Shown here: positions 1 to 8,693 of the stretch, piece after piece
Layout: every line of letters begins with the position of its first letter
Position numbering within the stretch: position 1 is the first letter of the stretch
Source: an uncultured Burkholderiales bacterium
GTDB taxonomy: Bacteria; Pseudomonadota; Gammaproteobacteria; Burkholderiales; Burkholderiaceae_D
Length of the DNA stretch: 18,914 nt
Reading direction: 5' to 3'
NCBI GenBank assembly: GCA_903904635.1
Contig: CAIVDH010000256.1
Location: 1-18,914 of the forward strand
Notes under the pieces: model-generated
Databases searched by the model: none
What the model was told of the DNA's origin: nothing
What the model saw: only the letters and a program-made list of their open reading frames with translations
Position numbers and translations under genes: made by a program

Positions 1-1
1 A

Positions 2-832
2 ATGGCACGCGCTTTAATTAATGCTGCTGCGTTAGAACCTGGCGCTGCAATCTGCCCGCAGTTTGAGCAGTTTGAGCAGTTTGAGCAGTTTGTGCAGTTT
101 GAGCAGATTGATGCGGTTGCAGGTCAGGGCTTGCAGGGCAAGTGTGGCCAGCCAACGATGCGCATCGGTAGCGCCGCATTTGTCGCGGCATTAACGAATC
201 AAATTTATCCTGATGTGCATACAGCAGAAGGCTCGGCAGTTTATTTAGGCAGTGAAACAGAATGGCTGGCGCGTTTTGATCTGGCTGATGCAATCAAGAG
301 TGATGCGAAAGAGGTGATTGATTATTTCAAATCCAAAGGCAAGCAAGCGATATTACTTTCAGGCGATAGCGCAGCGATTACTAACAAAGTAGCGCATCAG
401 TTGCTTATGGATGCTGCACATGGTGACATGCTGCCGCATCAAAAACTCGAATTTGTACAAGCCTTGCAAGCCCAAGGTGCGGTGGTGGCGATGGTTGGTG
501 ATGGCATCAATGATGCGGCTGTTCTGCGTGGGGCTGATGTCTCATTTGCGATGGGTTCCGGCGCGGCGCTGGCGCAGTCGCATGCGGATGCGGTGCTGCT
601 TGCACCGCGTCTTGCATCATTGCTGCTATCTGCAAAAATGGCCGCAAAATCTATGGGTGTGATAAAGCAAAATCTACTCTGGGCTACGCTTTACAATGCG
701 TTAGCTATACCGGCGGCGGCTTTGGGATTGCTTAACCCCTGGATGGCCGGTGTCGGTATGTCGGTTAGTTCTGCGCTGGTGGTGGGCAATGCGTTAAGGC
801 TGGCCCGTGTAAGACATAAGGTGGAAAAATAG
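2..832 (+). CDS. ccoI: CcoI copper-translocating P-type ATPase, C-terminal fragment (gene continues upstream of the window)
   Basis: C-terminal part of a CPx-type (P1B) copper ATPase of the CcoI/FixI family, an inner-membrane protein needed to supply copper to the cbb3 oxidase. The fragment opens with ARALINAA, the continuation of the N-domain HP motif, so the first ATG is internal and the HMA domain, CPC helix and DKTGT site lie outside the window. Visible are the end of the N-domain, a GD pair in the P-domain (121-122 of the fragment), the hinge motif GDGIND (166-171), and the last two membrane helices with MSVSS (253-257). The hinge reads GDGINDAAVL where many relatives have GDGINDAPVL. 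Residues 21-35 are five tripeptide repeats, FEQ/FVQ, inside the N-domain. The stop lies 5 bases before ccoS, which fits a ccoI-ccoS operon. The family call is secure; CcoI rather than a general CopA is inferred from the neighbours. Confidence 0.93.
   Translation: MARALINAAALEPGAAICPQFEQFEQFEQFVQFEQIDAVAGQGLQGKCGQPTMRIGSAAFVAALTNQIYPDVHTAEGSAVYLGSETEWLARFDLADAIKSDAKEVIDYFKSKGKQAILLSGDSAAITNKVAHQLLMDAAHGDMLPHQKLEFVQALQAQGAVVAMVGDGINDAAVLRGADVSFAMGSGAALAQSHADAVLLAPRLASLLLSAKMAAKSMGVIKQNLLWATLYNALAIPAAALGLLNPWMAGVGMSVSSALVVGNALRLARVRHKVEK
62..106 (+). repeat. Five-copy 9-base in-frame tandem repeat inside ccoI
   Basis: Five head-to-tail copies of TTTGAGCAG, the fourth being TTTGTGCAG, encode (Phe-Glu/Val-Gln) repeated in the ATPase N-domain. 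The unit is a multiple of three, so gain or loss of copies would keep the reading frame. The units are contiguous without spacers, so this is not a CRISPR. It appears to be an insertion in a poorly conserved loop upstream of the conserved GxGLxG segment. Confidence 0.95.
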
Positions 833-837
833 TCGAT

Positions 838-1068
838 ATGGAAGCGCTTTATCTCCTCATTCCTTTAAGCGTACTGATCGTGTTTTTTGCGATCTGGGTG
901 TTTTTTAAGGCCTCCGATAGTGGCCAGTTCGATGATCTGGTTGGCCCGGGCATGCGTATTTTGCAGGATGAAAACAGTTTGGAATCAAAAGAGACTGATC
1001 AGTCTCATTCGCTACCATCGGGGCATCCTACTAAATTTGACTCAGGTCAAGGAACTTTGCCCCGCTGA
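838..1068 (+). CDS. ccoS: CcoS, cbb3-type cytochrome oxidase assembly protein
   Basis: Small membrane protein of the CcoS/FixS family, 76 residues, required for cofactor (heme/copper) loading of cbb3 oxidase. It has one N-terminal membrane helix (about 4-24, [20 protein letters not shown]) followed by the family hallmark [15 protein letters not shown] (about 28-42), where relatives also keep GQFDDL and a downstream IL-D. The C-terminal 30 residues are polar and not conserved in the family as I know it. It starts 5 bases after ccoI and sits directly ahead of ccoN, the usual betaproteobacterial order. An FNR-type palindrome (1037-1050) lies within its 3' codons, so the gene end doubles as the ccoN promoter region. 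Confidence 0.93.
   Translation: MEALYLLIPLSVLIVFFAIWVFFKASDSGQFDDLVGPGMRILQDENSLESKETDQSHSLPSGHPTKFDSGQGTLPR
1037..1050 (+). promoter_or_regulatory. FNR/CRP-family binding site upstream of ccoN
   Basis: TTGACTCAGGTCAA has perfect 5-base inverted half-sites TTGAC/GTCAA with a 4-base spacer. It matches the FNR/ANR/FixK architecture TTGAT-N4-ATCAA at 8 of 10 specified bases, with symmetric T-to-C changes. It lies in the last codons of ccoS, and its centre is about 69 bases from the ccoN GTG. At class II spacing (-41.5) the -10 would fall at about 1073-1078 (TACTCT), a weak match as is usual for activator-dependent promoters. The FNR-like protein at 6575-7333 is the natural candidate ligand. Binding itself is inferred. 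Confidence 0.7.
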
Positions 1069-1112
1069 AACGTACTCTCCCTTCCATTATCGGTGTAAAT
1101 AAGGGAGTTTTC

Positions 1113-2540
1113 GTGGATACAGCACTCAACTACAACTATAAGGTCGTCAAGCAGTTTGCGATTGCTACGGTAGTGTGGGGCGTTGTCGGCATGTTAGTCG
1201 GTGTCATTATCGCCGCCCAACTGGCTTGGCCAGCGCTTAACCTAGACATACCGTGGCTGACTTACGGCCGACTGCGTCCACTGCATACCAATGCGGTGAT
1301 CTTTGCCTTTGGTGGTTGTGCGCTCTTTGCGACTTCTTACTACGTGGTACAGCGTACCTGTCGGGTCAGATTATTTTCCGATACCCTGGCAGCGCTGACC
1401 TTCTGGGGTTGGCAGCTTGTGATTGTGGCTGCGGCCATCAGCCTGCCGCTAGGTTTTACGCAGGGTAAAGAATATGCCGAACTCGAGTGGCCTATAGATT
1501 TGCTTATAGCTGTAGTCTGGGTGTCGTATGCGGTGGTGTTCTTTGGCACACTCATCAAACGTAAAACTTCACACATTTATGTAGCTAACTGGTTTTTTGG
1601 TGCATTCATACTGACCGTAGCGATTCTGCATATCGTCAATTCAGCGGCAATGCCTGCCACGATGACCAAATCCTATTCAGCTTATACGGGTGTGCAGGAC
1701 GCGATGATACAGTGGTGGTATGGTCATAACGCAGTAGGTTTCTTCCTCACCGCGGGCTTTCTCGGCATGATGTACTACTTCATACCGATGCAAGCCGAAA
1801 GACCGGTGTATTCCTATCGTCTCTCTATCGTGCATTTCTGGGCGCTGATTTTCACTTACATGTGGGCAGGCCCGCATCATCTGCATTACACCGCCTTGCC
1901 TGACTGGGCGCAGTCTATTGGTATGGTGTTCTCACTTATTCTGCTGGCACCTAGCTGGGGCGGCATGATCAACGGCATCATGACTTTGTCGGGCGCATGG
2001 CACAAATTGCGCAGTGATCCTATTTTGAAATTTCTGATTGTGTCGTTATCGTTTTATGGCATGTCGACCTTTGAAGGTCCGATGATGTCGATCAAGACCG
2101 TCAATGCACTGTCTCATTACACCGACTGGACTGTGGGCCATGTGCACTCAGGCGCGCTAGGTTGGGTTGGTTTCATCTCCATGGGTTCTATCTATTATTT
2201 GCTGCCACGTTTGTCAGGTAAAAAATCCATGTGGAGCACACAGCTTATTGAATGGCATTTCTGGGTCGCGACCATTGGTATCGTGTTGTACATCGCGTCA
2301 ATGTGGATTGCTGGCGTGATGCAGGGTCTGATGTGGCGTGCTGTAAATAGCGATGGCACGCTGACATACAGTTTTGTCGAAAGTGTGAAAGCGACATATC
2401 CGTATTACGTGATTCGTGTCTCTGGTGGTGCCTTGTATTTGATAGGCATGCTGATGATGGCTTTCAACAGCTACAAAACAGTTCGTGGCGGAAGTCCTGC
2501 TGATACTCGTATTCCTGCTCTGGCCGGCGCACATGCTTAA
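1113..2540 (+). CDS. ccoN: CcoN, cbb3-type cytochrome c oxidase subunit I
   Basis: Catalytic subunit of the high-affinity cbb3 (C-type heme-copper) oxidase, 475 residues, with about 12 membrane helices. Heme and copper ligands are visible: His58 in RPLHTNAV (low-spin heme b), His205 in YGHNAV and His255/His256 in [13 protein letters not shown] (CuB), and His343/His345 in [12 protein letters not shown] (heme b3 and heme b). Tyr315 in [11 protein letters not shown] is the helix VII tyrosine that in cbb3 enzymes cross-links to a CuB histidine. The start is GTG with a Shine-Dalgarno-like AGGGAG (1102-1107) 5 bases upstream. It is the first structural gene after the FNR box. Length is normal and no ligand is missing, so the enzyme should be functional. 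It reduces O2 to water with electrons from CcoO/CcoP and pumps protons. Confidence 0.97.
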   Translation: MDTALNYNYKVVKQFAIATVVWGVVGMLVGVIIAAQLAWPALNLDIPWLTYGRLRPLHTNAVIFAFGGCALFATSYYVVQRTCRVRLFSDTLAALTFWGWQLVIVAAAISLPLGFTQGKEYAELEWPIDLLIAVVWVSYAVVFFGTLIKRKTSHIYVANWFFGAFILTVAILHIVNSAAMPATMTKSYSAYTGVQDAMIQWWYGHNAVGFFLTAGFLGMMYYFIPMQAERPVYSYRLSIVHFWALIFTYMWAGPHHLHYTALPDWAQSIGMVFSLILLAPSWGGMINGIMTLSGAWHKLRSDPILKFLIVSLSFYGMSTFEGPMMSIKTVNALSHYTDWTVGHVHSGALGWVGFISMGSIYYLLPRLSGKKSMWSTQLIEWHFWVATIGIVLYIASMWIAGVMQGLMWRAVNSDGTLTYSFVESVKATYPYYVIRVSGGALYLIGMLMMAFNSYKTVRGGSPADTRIPALAGAHA

Positions 2541-2591
2541 TGCGCGCTTGATGCACAGACGAAATCGCATAAATGTAATTGGGAGTAATTG

Positions 2592-3206
2592 ATGAAGTTC
2601 ACTCATGAGTCGATAGAAAAAAAGCCGTGGCTACTGATTGCATTGGTATTGTTGGTAGTCAGCGTTGGTGGTCTGGTTGAAATTGTGCCGCTTTTCTTTC
2701 AGAAATCTACCACTGAGCCAGTAGCTGGCTTGACGGCATACAGTCCGCTACGGCTTGCTGGTCGGGATATTTATGTACGTGAAGGTTGCTACAACTGTCA
2801 TTCACAAATGATACGGCCGTTCCGTGCAGAGACTGAACGTTATGGTCATTATTCGGTTGCGGGTGAATTTGTTTACGATCGTCCGTTCCAATGGGGATCC
2901 AAGAGGACCGGTCCGGATCTGGCACGCGTAGGCGGTCGTTATAGCGATGACTGGCATCGCGCCCACCTGAACAATCCGCGTGATCTGGTACCTGAATCAA
3001 ATATGCCTGGCTATCCGTGGCTGGCTAAGACGGCACTTGATGCAAACGCCATCGTACCTAAACTTCAAGCATTGAAACGCTTGGGTGATCCGTATACCGA
3101 TGACGATATCAAGGCAGCGCCTGCTCAGCTGGAAGGTAAAACTGAACAGGATGCGCTGATTGCTTACCTGCAGGGCATGGGTATACAAATCAAGGCAAGG
3201 AGATAA
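2592..3206 (+). CDS. ccoO: CcoO, cbb3 oxidase monoheme cytochrome c subunit
   Basis: Membrane-anchored monoheme cytochrome c of cbb3 oxidase, 204 residues. One N-terminal helix (about 13-36) holds the domain in the periplasm. The heme c site is CYNCH (Cys66, Cys69, His70) in the family-typical context [16 protein letters not shown], and Met138 in SNMPGYPWL is the expected axial ligand. [16 protein letters not shown] (about 107-122) is also characteristic. I chose ATG 2592 because GGGAG (2581-2585) is 6 bases upstream; the in-frame TTG at 2589 would be only 3 bases from it. The C-terminal LIAYLQGMG is conserved in the family. It passes electrons from CcoP to CcoN. Confidence 0.96.
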   Translation: MKFTHESIEKKPWLLIALVLLVVSVGGLVEIVPLFFQKSTTEPVAGLTAYSPLRLAGRDIYVREGCYNCHSQMIRPFRAETERYGHYSVAGEFVYDRPFQWGSKRTGPDLARVGGRYSDDWHRAHLNNPRDLVPESNMPGYPWLAKTALDANAIVPKLQALKRLGDPYTDDDIKAAPAQLEGKTEQDALIAYLQGMGIQIKARR

Positions 3207-3208
3207 GC

Positions 3209-3397
3209 ATGGCACTCACAGATTTAGTATCAGACATGCGTAGCGTGGTGACCATAGTCAGCATGCTGACATTCATCGGAATTGTTTTGTGGGCTTATAG
3301 CGCACGTCGCAAAAATGATTTTGATGAGGCGGCCAGATTGCCATTCGCCGATGAAAATGAATTGAACAATAAAGAGCGGGAGCCACGTCATGGCTGA
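3209..3397 (+). CDS. ccoQ: CcoQ, cbb3 oxidase small subunit IV
   Basis: Small single-helix subunit of cbb3 oxidase (FixQ/CcoQ family), 62 residues, thought to stabilise the complex. One membrane segment (about 12-30) is followed by a charged tail containing DFDEAARLPFADE, where ARLPF-D is the recurring family feature. A strong ribosome site AAGGAGA (3197-3203) spans the end of ccoO, 5 bases before the ATG, and only 2 bases separate it from the ccoO stop. Its last 8 bases overlap the start of ccoP, which implies translational coupling. Confidence 0.92.
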   Translation: MALTDLVSDMRSVVTIVSMLTFIGIVLWAYSARRKNDFDEAARLPFADENELNNKEREPRHG

Positions 3398-4322
3398 TTT
3401 TATGAGCGGGTTTTGGAGTATCTACATCACAGTTCTGACGGTCTTGGGGATTGCCGGATGTGCCTTACTTTTATGGTCACAATCCAAGATTAAAACCAAA
3501 CTGTCTGCTAGTGGGGAAGCCGAATCAACGGGCCACGTATGGGATGAGGGATTGTCGGAATTAAATAATCCTATGCCGCGCTGGTGGATGTGGCTGTTTT
3601 ATATCACCATTGTTTTCGGCGTCGTTTATCTTGTGCTGTATCCCGGGTTGGGCAGCTTTGTCGGCAAACTCGGCTGGACTTCTGCCGGTGAATATAAAGA
3701 TGAGCTCAAAGTCGCCGATGCGGAATATGGTCCCTTGTTTGAAAAATTTCAGAAGACCGATCTCAAGCTGCTGGCAGCTGATCCACAAGCGCGCGCAATC
3801 GGCGAGCGTTTGTTTCTGACGTATTGCGCTCAGTGCCATGGTTCTGATGCGCGTGGTAACAAAGGTTATCCAAATCTGACTGATACAGACTGGTTATACG
3901 GTGGTGATCCTGAAGTGATCAAGGCCACACTGATCAAAGGCCGTAATGGTGTGATGCCTCCTATGGGTGCGGCAATAGGCTCTGAAAAAGAGATAGAAAA
4001 TGTTGCGCACTATGTACTTTCATTATCTGGTTCAACTGCTGATCCGATCAAAGCCGCATTTGGTAAAGAAAAATTTGGTGTTTGTGCGGCTTGCCATGGT
4101 GCCGATGGCAAAGGCAATCAGGCTCTGGGCGCACCTAATCTGACGGACAAGACCTGGCTGTATGGCAGCAGTGTAGCAACCATCATGGAAACCATACGCG
4201 GTGGACGTAACAATGTCATGCCGGCCTTTGATGAATTTCTTGGTGACGCCAAAATACATTTACTGACAGCGTATATCTGGGGTAAATCAAATACCTCTAC
4301 GCTGCCGCCGGAGAATAAATAG
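3390..4322 (+). CDS. ccoP: CcoP, cbb3 oxidase diheme cytochrome c subunit
   Basis: Diheme cytochrome c subunit of cbb3 oxidase, 310 residues, and the entry point for electrons from soluble cytochromes. Two N-terminal helices (about 9-30 and 64-86) flank an N-domain with HVWDEGLSELNNPMPRWW, the classic FixP/CcoP signature. Two cytochrome domains follow. The first has CAQCH (Cys146, Cys149, His150) and VMPPMG (Met189); the second has CAACH (Cys232, Cys235, His236) and VMPAF (Met277). Each domain has the PNLTD-WLYG stretch. The ATG at 3390 lies inside ccoQ, overlapping it by 8 bases. Length and motif count are normal. Confidence 0.96.
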   Translation: MADFMSGFWSIYITVLTVLGIAGCALLLWSQSKIKTKLSASGEAESTGHVWDEGLSELNNPMPRWWMWLFYITIVFGVVYLVLYPGLGSFVGKLGWTSAGEYKDELKVADAEYGPLFEKFQKTDLKLLAADPQARAIGERLFLTYCAQCHGSDARGNKGYPNLTDTDWLYGGDPEVIKATLIKGRNGVMPPMGAAIGSEKEIENVAHYVLSLSGSTADPIKAAFGKEKFGVCAACHGADGKGNQALGAPNLTDKTWLYGSSVATIMETIRGGRNNVMPAFDEFLGDAKIHLLTAYIWGKSNTSTLPPENK

Positions 4323-4330
4323 GAAATCCG

Positions 4331-5728
4331 ATGGAGCATGCATCACCGCAGGTTGCCGTAGTCAAGATGTATGCGGCGCGCGAGGAAATTTATCCGCGTG
4401 AAGTCCAGGGACGATATGCCAGTGTGCGCTGGCTATTCGTCTGGTTAACGCAACTCGTGTTTTATGGATTGCCCTGGATAAGCTGGAACGACAGGCAGGC
4501 CGTGTTGTTCGATCTTGCAGCCCGTAAGTTTTATATCTTCGGTATCGTGCTGTGGCCGCAGGATTTTATTTATCTTGCGGCGCTGCTGATTATTTGTGCC
4601 TACTCGCTGTTTTTATTCACGGCGATATTCGGGCGTGTCTGGTGTGGCTTTGCCTGTCCGCAAACGGTTTATACCGAAATCTTCATGTGGATAGAGCGCA
4701 AGATTGAAGGTTCGCGCAGTGCGCGCATGCGCCTGGATCGTCAACCCGCCTCAATGAACAAGTTCTTGCGCAAGACTGCCAAGCATCTGGTCTGGGCTGC
4801 CGTGGCGCTTTGGACCGGCTATACATTCGTCGGTTATTTCACACCGGTTTATGTGCTCTCTGCAGAGGTGATGACATTGACTCTGGGTCCATGGGAATGG
4901 TTCTGGGTTTTGTTCTATTCATTTGCTACCTATGGCAATGCGGGCTGGATGCGCGAGCAGGTTTGTAAATACATGTGTCCATACGCACGTTTTCAGAGTG
5001 CGATGTTTGACAAAGATAGTTTGATCGTCACCTATGATACCCAGCGGGGTGAACCACGCGGTGCGCATAATAAAACCGATGCCGCAACATCATCGCTTGG
5101 TGACTGCATAGATTGCTCCCTGTGCGTGCAAGTCTGCCCGACTGGAATCGATATACGCAAAGGCTTGCAATACGAATGTATAGGCTGCGCGGCTTGCGTT
5201 GATGCCTGCAATATGGTGATGGATAAAGTTGGCTCACCACGCGGACTGATACGTTATTCGACGGACCATGCGATGGCCAATCGCTGGTCTTCCAAACAAA
5301 TATTCCGCCATGCAGTGCGTCCACGTGTACTGATTTACAGTACCGTCTTGTTGTTAATTGTTGCGGTATTTTTCGGTACTTTGTTTACCCGTACTTCACT
5401 AAAAATGGATGTGATCCGTGACCGCGGCGCGATGGGTCGTGAAGTGGAAAACGGCATGATAGAAAATGTATATCGCTTACAGATCATGAATACGGATGAG
5501 ACTGCACATCGTTATCGCATAAGCGTAACGGGCATTGATTCGATACGATTGGAAGGCCAGACTGAAGTTGCACTTGGTAGTACCGAGTCCCGTGCCGTGC
5601 CGGTCAGTGTGCGTATTGCTGGTGATGCCGCATCGAAAGGGTCGAATAAAATCTGGTTCAGTTTGCAGGCAGTTGATGATGAGCGTTTGCAGGTAAAAGA
5701 AAAAGCGGTATTTTTTGTGCCGCGATAA
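4331..5728 (+). CDS. ccoG: CcoG, cbb3 oxidase accessory protein with two [4Fe-4S] clusters
   Basis: Polyferredoxin-like membrane protein of the CcoG/FixG/RdxA family, 465 residues; CcoG has been shown in other bacteria to reduce Cu(II) during cbb3 assembly. Several helices occur in the first half (about 33-51, 78-98, 151-173, 186-204). GRVWCGFACPQTVYTE (about 101-116) and VCKYMCPYARFQ (about 211-222) are family motifs with extra conserved cysteines. The two cluster motifs are CIDCSLCVQVCP (Cys259, 262, 265, 269) and CIGCAACVDAC (Cys283, 286, 289, 293). A further helix (about 333-351) leads to a C-terminal immunoglobulin-like periplasmic domain. Ribosome site AGGAAA at 4321-4326 overlaps the ccoP stop, and the start is 8 bases after that stop. 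The downstream gene ccoH follows within 11 bases. Confidence 0.96.
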   Translation: MEHASPQVAVVKMYAAREEIYPREVQGRYASVRWLFVWLTQLVFYGLPWISWNDRQAVLFDLAARKFYIFGIVLWPQDFIYLAALLIICAYSLFLFTAIFGRVWCGFACPQTVYTEIFMWIERKIEGSRSARMRLDRQPASMNKFLRKTAKHLVWAAVALWTGYTFVGYFTPVYVLSAEVMTLTLGPWEWFWVLFYSFATYGNAGWMREQVCKYMCPYARFQSAMFDKDSLIVTYDTQRGEPRGAHNKTDAATSSLGDCIDCSLCVQVCPTGIDIRKGLQYECIGCAACVDACNMVMDKVGSPRGLIRYSTDHAMANRWSSKQIFRHAVRPRVLIYSTVLLLIVAVFFGTLFTRTSLKMDVIRDRGAMGREVENGMIENVYRLQIMNTDETAHRYRISVTGIDSIRLEGQTEVALGSTESRAVPVSVRIAGDAASKGSNKIWFSLQAVDDERLQVKEKAVFFVPR

Positions 5729-5739
5729 TAAGGATGAAC

Positions 5740-6321
5740 ATGCGAACAGGTAATGTAATCACTACGCAATTAACACCTTGGTACCGACATCGCTGGCCTT
5801 GGCTGCTCATGGCTGGGCCGGCCATTGTTGTGGTGGCCGGCTTTATCACGATGTGGATTTCATTTTCCGGTGCAGATGCGTTGGTGGTGGATGATTACTA
5901 CAAACAGGGTAAGGCTATTAATCAGGATTTGCGCCGTGATCATGTTGCTGCCAATCTGGGCTTGCAATTTTCACTGCGCTACGATGCAGTGTCCGGCAAA
6001 TTACTGGGGCAGCTAACAAGCAGTAAGGGTAGCCAGTCGGCGGTGCCACTGACACTGATGTTAGTTCATCCGACTATGCCGAACAAAGATACAAAATATA
6101 AAATACTGCCAGATCAGGAAGGAAAAATCGTAATCTCACTGCCTATGTTTGAACGCGCACATTGGCAGGTGCAGCTTGAAGATGCGGCGCGTACCTGGCG
6201 GTTGCATGGGCCATGGGATTGGCCGCAAAAAATAAATATAGACATCCAGCCTCAAATCAACGGGGAAGAAGATGCAACTAAGCGTGCGCTTAAGCTTGCG
6301 CCTCAAGGAGGAGACAAATGA
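5740..6321 (+). CDS. ccoH: CcoH (FixH family), cbb3 oxidase assembly/stability protein
   Basis: FixH/CcoH family membrane protein, 193 residues from the chosen start, required for assembly of cbb3 oxidase. A single helix lies at about 21-43 after WYRHRWPW. It is followed by the diagnostic segment DALVVDDYYKQGKAINQDLRRD (about 46-67) and an extracytoplasmic beta-rich domain. Two in-frame ATGs exist: 5734 directly abuts the only purine-rich ribosome site (AAGG, 5730-5733), while 5740 has 6 bases of spacing, so I prefer 5740; the protein would be two residues longer from 5734. Its stop overlaps the next gene as ATGA. Confidence 0.92.
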   Translation: MRTGNVITTQLTPWYRHRWPWLLMAGPAIVVVAGFITMWISFSGADALVVDDYYKQGKAINQDLRRDHVAANLGLQFSLRYDAVSGKLLGQLTSSKGSQSAVPLTLMLVHPTMPNKDTKYKILPDQEGKIVISLPMFERAHWQVQLEDAARTWRLHGPWDWPQKINIDIQPQINGEEDATKRALKLAPQGGDK

Positions 6322-6554
6322 TCAGACTGGCGATGTCGATACTTTGGCCATCGTTTTTAGTAGCGATAGTTGCAGAAGGTTTTTTCTTCTCCATGTTTGA
6401 TCCGGCTGATCTGATGATAGTCGGCGGTCATGTGGATTTCAAGCCGACTGCAGTTTATACAATTGGTTTTTTCTTCTTCTGGGTATTTTGTGCATTGTCA
6501 TCCATGCTGAGCTGCTATTTGCTGCACACTGAAGAGAACCAGCCACCTTTCTGA
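6318..6554 (+). CDS. Unrecognised small two-helix membrane protein at the end of the cbb3 operon
   Basis: A 78-residue open frame I cannot assign to a named family. It is predicted to have two membrane helices (about 4-25 and 45-67) separated by a short loop with FDPADLMIVGGHVDFKPTAVYT; the second helix is very Phe-rich (GFFFFWVFCALSSML). The tail is short and polar with two cysteines near the second helix (about 58 and 65). The ATG overlaps the ccoH stop (ATGA), and GGAGGAGA (6307-6314) is an excellent ribosome site 3 bases upstream, so it is very likely translated and coupled to CcoH. Context suggests a role with cbb3 oxidase, but the sequence itself shows none. It ends 20 bases before the convergent fnr stop. 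Confidence 0.82.
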   Translation: MIRLAMSILWPSFLVAIVAEGFFFSMFDPADLMIVGGHVDFKPTAVYTIGFFFFWVFCALSSMLSCYLLHTEENQPPF

Positions 6555-6574
6555 AATATACCGTTTATTAAAAA

Positions 6575-7333
6575 TCAGCCGCAGGTCTGCGTGCCCGCTG
6601 CAATCGCTTTGAGATTTTCTGGCTGCAGCATTTCAATTTCGCGATTCGATACGCGCAGCAGATTTTGTTTTTTAAATCGTGACAACAGCCTGCTGATACT
6701 TTCTATAGTCAGCCCTAAATAGTTGCCGATTTCTTCGCGCGACATACGCAATTGAAACGTGCTGGCAGAATAGCCACGTGCTGCATAGCGTGCCGACAGA
6801 TTGACCAGAAACGCAGCGAATCTTTGTTCCGCCCGCATATTGCCCAGCAAAAGCATTACGTTTTGTTCGCGTGTGATTTCCTGACTCATCATTCTATGGA
6901 AGTGATGTAACAAAGTCGGAATCGTGCCAAACAACTCTTCCAATCGGGGAAATGGAATTTCGCAAACCTCACTGTCTTCCAGTGCAACTGCATCGCAATG
7001 GTGCCGGTCAGTACTAATGGCATCCATGCCGAGTAATTCTCCGGCCATCTGAAAGCCTGTTACCTGTTGTTCACCATTAGGGCTGACTTGAAATGTTTTG
7101 AAGTGTCCGAGCCGTATTGCGTAAAGATTCGTGAACGGATCATCTATGCGATAGAGCATGGTGTCTTTCGCGACTTTTCTGCGGCGGCCTATGATGTCAT
7201 CCAGACGGCTCATGTCGGCTTCGCCTAGTCCCATAGGCAGGCAAAGCTGATGCATGCTGCAAGCCGAGCAACTTGCACGCAAGGTACTCAAATTAATTGG
7301 TGTGGCGGGATTAATCTGCAAAGCAGTATTCAT
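6575..7333 (-). CDS. fnr: FNR-type oxygen-sensing transcriptional regulator
   Basis: CRP/FNR-family regulator, 252 residues. It is the oxygen-sensing type rather than FixK, because all four cluster cysteines are present: Cys22, Cys25 and Cys31 in SCSACSMHQLC, plus Cys113 in HHCDAVALED (E. coli FNR uses 20, 23, 29 and 122). The cyclic-nucleotide-like beta-roll spans about 50-130, the dimer helix 135-165, and the C-terminal helix-turn-helix has TIESISRLLSRF (209-220), with Glu211, Ser214 and Arg215 matching the E-SR residues that read TTGAT/ATCAA. It converges on the cbb3 operon, which has a matching site upstream of ccoN. No clear Shine-Dalgarno precedes the ATG; the start is supported by the N-terminal cysteine spacing. 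Confidence 0.95.
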   Translation of the reverse strand: MNTALQINPATPINLSTLRASCSACSMHQLCLPMGLGEADMSRLDDIIGRRRKVAKDTMLYRIDDPFTNLYAIRLGHFKTFQVSPNGEQQVTGFQMAGELLGMDAISTDRHHCDAVALEDSEVCEIPFPRLEELFGTIPTLLHHFHRMMSQEITREQNVMLLLGNMRAEQRFAAFLVNLSARYAARGYSASTFQLRMSREEIGNYLGLTIESISRLLSRFKKQNLLRVSNREIEMLQPENLKAIAAGTQTCG

Positions 7334-7357
7334 AGAATGACAATAAAAATGTTAACC

Positions 7358-7387
7358 ATTAATGAATTTAACCGATTTGGCTGGCAA
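7358..7387 (-). promoter_or_regulatory. Possible fnr promoter with an overlapping short inverted repeat
   Basis: On the minus strand TTGCCA (7387-7382) is a 5/6 match to a -35 box, and 18 bases on is ATTAAT (7363-7358), a 4/6 match to a -10 box. The -35 overlaps the inverted repeat TGGCA-N2-TGCCA (7382-7393). Transcription would begin near 7351, giving a leader of about 18 bases. This suggests fnr need not rely on read-through from pobA, which ends 71 bases upstream in the same direction. Matches are ordinary in quality. Confidence 0.3.
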
Positions 7388-7404
7388 CTGCCATCCTTAC
7401 ACGG

Positions 7405-8627
<1,223 letters not shown>

Positions 8628-8629
8628 AA

Positions 8630-8646
8630 TGTTCGATGATCGGACT
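8630..8646 (+). promoter_or_regulatory. IclR/PcaR-type operator between pobA and pobR
   Basis: TGTTCGATGATCGGACT matches the pcaI-upstream palindrome at 14 of 17 positions, one difference being the central base. The left arm TGTTCGAT is identical. The core GTTCGATNATCG also fits the PcaR-type site I recall from Pseudomonas putida (GTTCGATAATCGCAC). Its presence ahead of pobA suggests that the IclR regulator at 9699-10604 acts on pobA in addition to the divergent AraC-type protein. Confidence 0.6.
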
Positions 8647-8664
8647 CTAAGGCGAGGAATGGAA

Positions 8665-8693
8665 TAGACTTTAAAAATAAAAACTTGTACATT
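8665..8693 (+). promoter_or_regulatory. Possible pobR promoter
   Basis: TAGACT (8665-8670) and TACATT (8688-8693), each 4/6 to the -35 and -10 consensus, are separated by 17 A-rich bases. Transcription would start near 8700, leaving a leader of about 22 bases without a clear Shine-Dalgarno. The -10 overlaps the inverted repeat ATTCCGAGGAAT (8691-8702), a possible autoregulatory or activator site. Confidence 0.3.

Noticed and set aside
62..106. CRISPR-like array in the first 110 bases
   Set aside because: Units are 9 bases, contiguous and in frame within ccoI; there are no spacers.
2589..2591. TTG as start of ccoO
   Set aside because: It is only 3 bases from the GGGAG ribosome site; ATG 2592 has proper spacing and begins the family-like sequence.
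6555..6574. Terminator between the cbb3 operon and fnr
   Set aside because: The gap is 20 bases with no inverted repeat; any terminator would have to lie inside coding sequence.
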